13,786 bases of DNA. Source: RYN-124 sp046262175. Lineage in GTDB: Bacteria > Actinomycetota > Actinomycetes > Mycobacteriales > SCTD01. The translations under genes and the position numbers were made by a program. Positions 10,644 to 13,786 of the stretch are shown here, one piece after another (within the stretch, counting starts at the first letter, position 1; each line of letters begins with the position of its first letter). Under the pieces are notes generated by a model. The model saw nothing but the letters and a program-made list of their open reading frames with translations. It did not search any database and was not told the DNA's origin. The stretch lies in the NCBI GenBank assembly GCA_046262175.1, contig JBHENF010000276.1, forward strand, positions 1-13,786, read 5' to 3'.

Positions 10644-12078
10644 CGGCCGCCTCGGTACCGCCGTCCGCCCCGTGCACCAGGTCGATGGTGCCGCGCAGCT
10701 CTCCCTCTACCAGCGTTCGGACGATCTGCAGGCCGAGCCGCGTCGACGCGGCTAGGTCGAACCCGGCGGGCAGGCCACGGCCGTCGTCCGCGACGACCAC
10801 CGTCAGCCGCGACGCCGTCCGTTGGACGCGCACCTCCACCGTCGTCGCCTGCGCGTGCTCGACGGCGTTCTGAACCAGCTCGGTCAGCACCATCGCGAGC
10901 GGCGTTGCCACCTCTGCCGTCAACTCACCGAACTCGCCTACTCGTACGACCCGGACGTCGGACTCCGCGACGGCCACCTCCGCGCACATCGCGAGCACCC
11001 GGTCGGCGATGGCGTCGAACAGCACCGACTCGTCCAGCGCCAGCGACAGCGTCTCGTGCACGACGGCGATCGTGGACACCCGGCGGACCGACTCCTCCAG
11101 CGCGGCCCGCGCCCGCGGCTCGTCCAGCCGCCGGGCCTGCAGGCGCAGCAGTGCCGCGACCGTCTGCAGGTTGTTCTTCACCCGGTGGTGGATCTCGCGG
11201 ATCGTGGCGTCCTTGCCGAGGATCTGCCGGTCCCGGCGGCGCAGCTCGCTGACGTCACGTACGAGCACCACCGCGCCCCGCGCGACGCCGGCGGTCACCA
11301 GCGGCAGAGCGCGCAGCAGCACGGTCGCGCCCTGCGCCTCCACCTCGGACTCGCGCGGCTCCTGGAAGCGGAGCACCGCGGCCAGCGCCGCCGACCCGCG
11401 CGGCTCGTCGAGGCCGTCGCTGCTCAGCCGCGCGATGGTCCGGCCGAGGTGCGCGCCCAGCAGGTCGGCGCTCACGCCGAGCCGCCGGTACGCCGACAGC
11501 GCGTTCGGGCTCGCGTAGACGACGTGCCCGGTGCGGTCCAGCCGCAGGTACCCGTCGCCCACCCGCGGCGCGTGCTCCGGGTCGGGGCTCGACCCGGGGA
11601 ACGGGAAGGTCCCCTCCGACACCATCTGCAGCAGCTCGCCCGCGGACGTGAGGTACGAGAGCTCCAGCTGGCTCGGCATCCGAGCGGCCGTCAGGTTCGT
11701 GTCGCGGGTCAGCACCGCGACCTGCCGGTCCCCCCGCCGTACGGGCACCGCCTCCTGCCGTACGGGCACCCGCGCCCGCCACTCGGGCTCACCGTCCCGG
11801 GCGATCCTGCCGTCGCGTGCCGCCCGGTCGACGCGGTACCGCAGCTCGTCCGGGAGCGTGGAGCCGACCACGTCGAGTGGGTAGGCGGTGAGGCCCGTCG
11901 TCGGCCGCATGTGCGCCACCGCGAGCCAGCTGTCCTCTCGGGTGCGCGCCCACAGGACCAGGTCCGCGAACGACAGGTCGGCCACCAGCTGCCACTCCGC
12001 CACGAGCCGGTGCAGCCACTCGACGTCGTCCTCGCGGAGGTCGGTGCGCGCGCGGACCAGCTCCGCGAGGGTCGACAT
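10615..12078 (-). CDS. pdtaS: PdtaS-type cytosolic sensor histidine kinase
   Basis: This 487-residue soluble kinase matches PdtaS, which phosphorylates the antiterminator-type response regulator PdtaR (ANTAR domain, RNA-binding) in mycobacteria. In order: the PdtaS N-terminal GAF-like sensor (about 1-150; LVRARTDL, WLHRLVAEWQLVADLSFADLVLW), a PAS domain (about 173-280; GYLRLDRTGHVVYASPNA), the HisKA_2 dimerisation helix with REIHHRVKNNLQTVAALL (294-311; His298 likely phospho-acceptor, next to His297), and an HATPase with N-box Asn404 (ELVQNAVEHA), G1 box DDGRG (431-435) and LGLQIV (448-453). There is no membrane helix. The ATG at 12078 fits a leaderless promoter. pdtaR is not in the window. 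It faces whiB1, as in M. tuberculosis. Confidence 0.94.
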   Translation of the reverse strand: MSTLAELVRARTDLREDDVEWLHRLVAEWQLVADLSFADLVLWARTREDSWLAVAHMRPTTGLTAYPLDVVGSTLPDELRYRVDRAARDGRIARDGEPEWRARVPVRQEAVPVRRGDRQVAVLTRDTNLTAARMPSQLELSYLTSAGELLQMVSEGTFPFPGSSPDPEHAPRVGDGYLRLDRTGHVVYASPNALSAYRRLGVSADLLGAHLGRTIARLSSDGLDEPRGSAALAAVLRFQEPRESEVEAQGATVLLRALPLVTAGVARGAVVLVRDVSELRRRDRQILGKDATIREIHHRVKNNLQTVAALLRLQARRLDEPRARAALEESVRRVSTIAVVHETLSLALDESVLFDAIADRVLAMCAEVAVAESDVRVVRVGEFGELTAEVATPLAMVLTELVQNAVEHAQATTVEVRVQRTASRLTVVVADDGRGLPAGFDLAASTRLGLQIVRTLVEGELRGTIDLVHGADGGTEAAVSVPLTPAP

Positions 12079-12084
12079 GCGGAC

Positions 12085-12090
12085 ACCCTA
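12085..12090 (-). promoter_or_regulatory. Leaderless-type -10 element (TAGGGT) for pdtaS
   Basis: On the minus strand TAGGGT is followed by GTCCGC and then the ATG at 12078, the TANNNT-N6-ATG layout of a leaderless gene. There is no ribosome site. The expected -35 position (about 12108-12113) lies inside the palindrome at 12101-12116. Confidence 0.5.
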
Positions 12091-12100
12091 GGCAGGCTGT

Positions 12101-12116
12101 CATGATCGCGATCATG
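12101..12116. repeat. Perfect 16-bp palindrome between pdtaS and tag
   Basis: CATGATCGCGATCATG is its own reverse complement. It covers both possible tag start codons (12102 and 12114) and the predicted -35 position of the divergent pdtaS promoter, so it is well placed to be an operator acting on both genes. It could also arise by chance from the repeated ATC codons. Confidence 0.45.
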
Positions 12117-12674
12117 CGCTGCTTCGGGGACGGGAACGACCTGTACTCGGCCTACCACGACGAGGAGTGGGGCCGGCCGCAGCACTCGGAGCAGGCGCTG
12201 TACGAGAAGATCTGCCTGGAGGGCCTGCAGGCAGGGCTGGCCTGGATCACCGTGCTGCGCAAGCGGGAGGCCCTGCGTGCGGCGTTCGCCGGATTCGACC
12301 CCGAGGTCGTCGCGGGGATGGACGTGACGCCGCTGCTGGCGGACAACAACCTGATCCGCTCCGGGCCGAAGCTGCGCGCGTGCGTGCGCAACGCCGCGGC
12401 GACGCTGGAGCTGCGGAGCAGCGGCGGCCTGCCGGAGCTGCTGTGGTCGGTCGCGCAGGTGCCGTCGCCGGTGCACGCCAGCTGGTCGGCCACCCCGGCC
12501 TCGACGCCCGCGTCCGCCGCGATGGCGAAGGCGCTGAAGCAGGCCGGGTTCGTGTTCGTCGGGCCGACGACGGTCTACTCGCTGATGCAGGCGTGCGGGC
12601 TCGTCAACGACCACGTGGTGGGCTGCGACGTGCGGGACGAGGTCGAGCGGGAGCGCCAGGCGGTGCTCGCCTGA
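12114..12674 (+). CDS. tag: DNA-3-methyladenine glycosylase I (Tag)
   Basis: This 186-residue base-excision repair enzyme removes 3-methyladenine from alkylated DNA. Counted from ATG 12114, the zinc-snap residues of E. coli Tag are kept as Cys3, His15, His167 and Cys171. The substrate-pocket glutamate and tryptophan are Glu36 and Trp44 in ICLEGLQAGLAWITVLRKRE, and the helix-hairpin-helix region ends with FVFVGPTTVYSLMQACG. I prefer ATG 12114 because the chain then opens MRCFGDGN, like the MxRC start of the family; ATG 12102 would add only MIAI. Neither has a ribosome site, and a leaderless start is plausible. It is divergent from pdtaS, with a perfect palindrome over the start, and six bases upstream of the TSUP transporter gene. 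Confidence 0.95.
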   Translation: MRCFGDGNDLYSAYHDEEWGRPQHSEQALYEKICLEGLQAGLAWITVLRKREALRAAFAGFDPEVVAGMDVTPLLADNNLIRSGPKLRACVRNAAATLELRSSGGLPELLWSVAQVPSPVHASWSATPASTPASAAMAKALKQAGFVFVGPTTVYSLMQACGLVNDHVVGCDVRDEVERERQAVLA

Positions 12675-12679
12675 TCCTC

Positions 12680-13372
12680 GTGGCGCTGGCCGTGGCGGTA
12701 GGGGCTGTCTCGCAAGCCGTCAGCGGGATCGGCTTCTCACTGGTGTGCGGGCCGTTCCTGGTCGCGCTGCTCGGTGCGCACGAGGGCATCCGGCTGTCGG
12801 TGCTGCTGTCGCTGCTGCTCAACGTCGCGCTGCTCGCCCGGCTCCGCCGCGAGGTCGACGTACGAGGAGCGCTGCTGCTGCTCGGGCCCGCGGCGCTCGC
12901 CACCCCGGCATGGGCCGTGCTGGCGAGGTCGCTGCCCGACCGGCCGGCGCGCGCCGCCGCCGGGGCGGTCGTGCTGCTGGGCGCGGGGCTGCTGGCGTTC
13001 GGCGTGCGCTGGGCGGCGGCCACGGGGCCGGCCGGCGCCGTCGGCACCGGTGTCGTGGCGGCGCTGACGAACGTCATCGCGGGCGTGGCCGGGCCGCCGG
13101 TGGCGCTGTGGGCGGAGAACGCACGCTGGGGGGCGGCGCGTCAGCGGGCGACGCTGCAGGCGTTCTTCCTCGGCCTCAACCTCGTGGCGCTGCCGAGCCT
13201 CGGGCCGCCGCACGTCGGCGCCGCGACGCTGGTCGCCTGCGTGCTGGCGATGACCACGGGGGTGCTGCTGGGCGTACGGCTCACCGTGTCGGAGGGCGTC
13301 GCGCGGCGGGTCACCCTGGGGCTGGCCGCGGCGGGCGGCCTGGCGGTGCTGCTCAGCGCAGCACTCCGGTGA
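12680..13372 (+). CDS. TSUP (TauE/SafE) family membrane transporter
   Basis: This 230-residue integral membrane protein belongs to the sulfite exporter TauE/SafE family, whose members move sulfur- or carbon-containing anions, but the substrate cannot be read from sequence. It has about seven to eight hydrophobic helices with the family repeat opening VGAVSQAVSGIGFSLVCGPF (about 7-26), and a second-half match in NVIAGVAGPPVALW (about 131-144). The N-terminal SGIGF is the normal re-entrant signature. The GTG at 12680 lies six bases after the tag stop; a CTG at 12671 would overlap it as CTGA. Probable co-transcription with tag does not suggest a shared pathway. The 3' end overlaps the small membrane-protein gene on the other strand by 20 bases. 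Confidence 0.88.
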   Translation: MALAVAVGAVSQAVSGIGFSLVCGPFLVALLGAHEGIRLSVLLSLLLNVALLARLRREVDVRGALLLLGPAALATPAWAVLARSLPDRPARAAAGAVVLLGAGLLAFGVRWAAATGPAGAVGTGVVAALTNVIAGVAGPPVALWAENARWGAARQRATLQAFFLGLNLVALPSLGPPHVGAATLVACVLAMTTGVLLGVRLTVSEGVARRVTLGLAAAGGLAVLLSAALR

Positions 13373-13454
13373 GGAAGAGCAGCAGCAGGGTCAGGCCGAC
13401 GGACAGCAGGAGGCTGGGCAGGCAGCCGAGACGGTTCGAGAAGAGGAAGAACAT
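13353..13454 (-). CDS. 33-residue membrane protein (below usual annotation length)
   Basis: The frame encodes MFFLFSNRLGCLPSLL followed by LSVGLTLLLLFLTGVLR and a TGA: a phenylalanine-rich start, NRLGCL, then one hydrophobic helix. I recall very similar tiny proteins (MFFFFSNRxGCLGS...) in other actinobacteria, which supports a real gene, but I cannot search. The ATG at 13454 has GGGGAG immediately before it, too close for a standard ribosome site, so translation may be leaderless. It reads in the same frame as the PilT-like gene after that gene's TAG, 27 bases apart, so read-through or shared transcription is possible. Function unknown. Confidence 0.6.
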   Translation of the reverse strand: MFFLFSNRLGCLPSLLLSVGLTLLLLFLTGVLR

Positions 13455-13463
13455 CTCCCCGTC

Positions 13464-13488
13464 GTACCCAATGCTGCGGCGCTAAGCC
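13464..13488 (-). promoter_or_regulatory. SigB/F-like promoter candidate (GGCTT-N14-GGGTAC)
   Basis: On the minus strand GGCTT (13488-13484) is followed by 14 bases and then GGGTAC (13469-13464), a good match to the -10 of SigB/F-type promoters with a one-mismatch GTTT -35. It lies nine bases before the small gene's ATG and overlaps the PilT-like stop codon. Confidence 0.28.
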
Positions 13489-13786
13489 ACCAGCCCGAGG
13501 CGGCGCAGCTCGACGGTGAGGTCGTGCGGGCTGGTGCTCGCGGACATCGCCGCCTCGAGGGTGATGACGCCGTCGCGGATGTACGACACGAGGTGCTGGT
13601 CGAAGGTCTGCATCCCGTAGTAGCCACCCTCGGCGATGAGCTGCGGCAGCGTGGAGGTCTTGTCGGGGTCGACGATGGCGTCCGCGATGCGGCCGGTGTT
13701 GACCGCGATCTCCATGACCACGCAGCGGCCTTCGCCGTCGGCGCGCGGCACCAGCCGCTGGCAGATGATCCCGCGCAGGGCACCGG
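13482..13786 (-). CDS. Type IV pilus PilT/PilB-like ATPase, C-terminal part (5' truncated)
   Basis: About 100 C-terminal residues of a PilT-family secretion or retraction ATPase are visible; the gene continues past the right edge. GALRGIICQRLVPRADGEGR is the family segment just after the ATPase core, where the Walker and His boxes would be upstream of this window. VMEIAVNTGRIADAIVDPDKT and GYYGMQTFDQHLVSYIRDG match the PilT C-terminal domain, whose GMQTFDQ helix packs on the neighbouring subunit. The closing DLTVELRRLGLVA is unlike the longer tails of many PilB proteins. An actinobacterial PilT/PilB ATPase usually sits in a type IV pilus cluster, so pilus genes are likely beyond the right edge. 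Whether it extends or retracts pili cannot be told from this part. Confidence 0.88.
   Translation of the reverse strand, partial: GALRGIICQRLVPRADGEGRCVVMEIAVNTGRIADAIVDPDKTSTLPQLIAEGGYYGMQTFDQHLVSYIRDGVITLEAAMSASTSPHDLTVELRRLGLVA

Noticed and set aside
10822..12105. Long plus-strand open frame opposite pdtaS
   Set aside because: Arg/His/Gln-rich shadow of the kinase gene, with no recognisable domain.
1..13786. CRISPR arrays, tRNA, rRNA, insertion sequences, prophage genes
   Set aside because: No spaced direct repeats, cloverleaf sequences, transposase or integrase frames were found, and base composition is even across the window.

Overview
This window is very GC-rich DNA from an actinomycete (high-GC Gram-positive, phylum Actinomycetota). 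The support is gene content: a WhiB1-type regulator next to a PdtaS-type sensor kinase facing it, a nickel superoxide dismutase with its dedicated maturation peptidase, a SigB/F/G-family sigma factor with an anti-sigma-like partner, frequent GTG starts, 1-4 nt gene overlaps, and several starts that look leaderless (a TANNNT -10 element 6-7 nt before the start codon). The order or genus cannot be fixed from the sequence alone.

Layout. 1-2264 (+) is the end of an amino-acid ABC importer operon: binding-protein C-terminus, permease, ATPase. 2275-2835 (+) is an RmlC-family sugar epimerase. 2792-3103 (-) and 3159-3551 (+) are the divergent sodX and sodN genes for nickel superoxide dismutase; sodN is followed by a histidine phosphatase and a GNAT acetyltransferase in an apparent operon. 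4591-7156 (-) is a three-gene unit: a Tat-exported metallophosphoesterase ending in an LPATG sorting signal, then two CrcB/Fluc fluoride channel subunits, joined by 4-nt overlaps. 7300-8669 (+) is an anti-sigma-like protein plus a SigB/F/G sigma factor. 8670-9014 (-) is a small four-helix membrane protein, and 9051-9971 (+) a lipid kinase; this pair diverges from what look like two leaderless promoters. 9972-10179 is the longest gene-free stretch and holds inverted repeats ahead of whiB1. whiB1 (10180-10431, +) and a small single-span membrane protein converge on pdtaS (10615-12078, -). tag (DNA-3-methyladenine glycosylase I) and a TSUP-family transporter follow on +, and the window ends in a 33-residue membrane protein and the C-terminus of a PilT-like ATPase, both on -.

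How the genes fit together. Much of the window concerns sensing and stress: redox or nitric-oxide sensing (WhiB1), two-component signalling (PdtaS), superoxide removal (SodN/SodX), general-stress transcription (sigma and partner), alkylation repair (Tag) and fluoride export (CrcB pair). Most genes belong to known families in ordinary actinobacterial arrangements. I do not see a clear new multi-gene system. The less ordinary points are the coupling of a wall-anchored phosphoesterase to a paired fluoride channel, an anti-sigma-like protein that has lost its ATP-binding signature, a 16-bp perfect palindrome between pdtaS and tag, a 21-bp-spaced inverted repeat upstream of whiB1, and a very small conserved-looking membrane protein just after the PilT-like gene. 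There is no sign of phage, insertion sequence, tRNA, rRNA or CRISPR.
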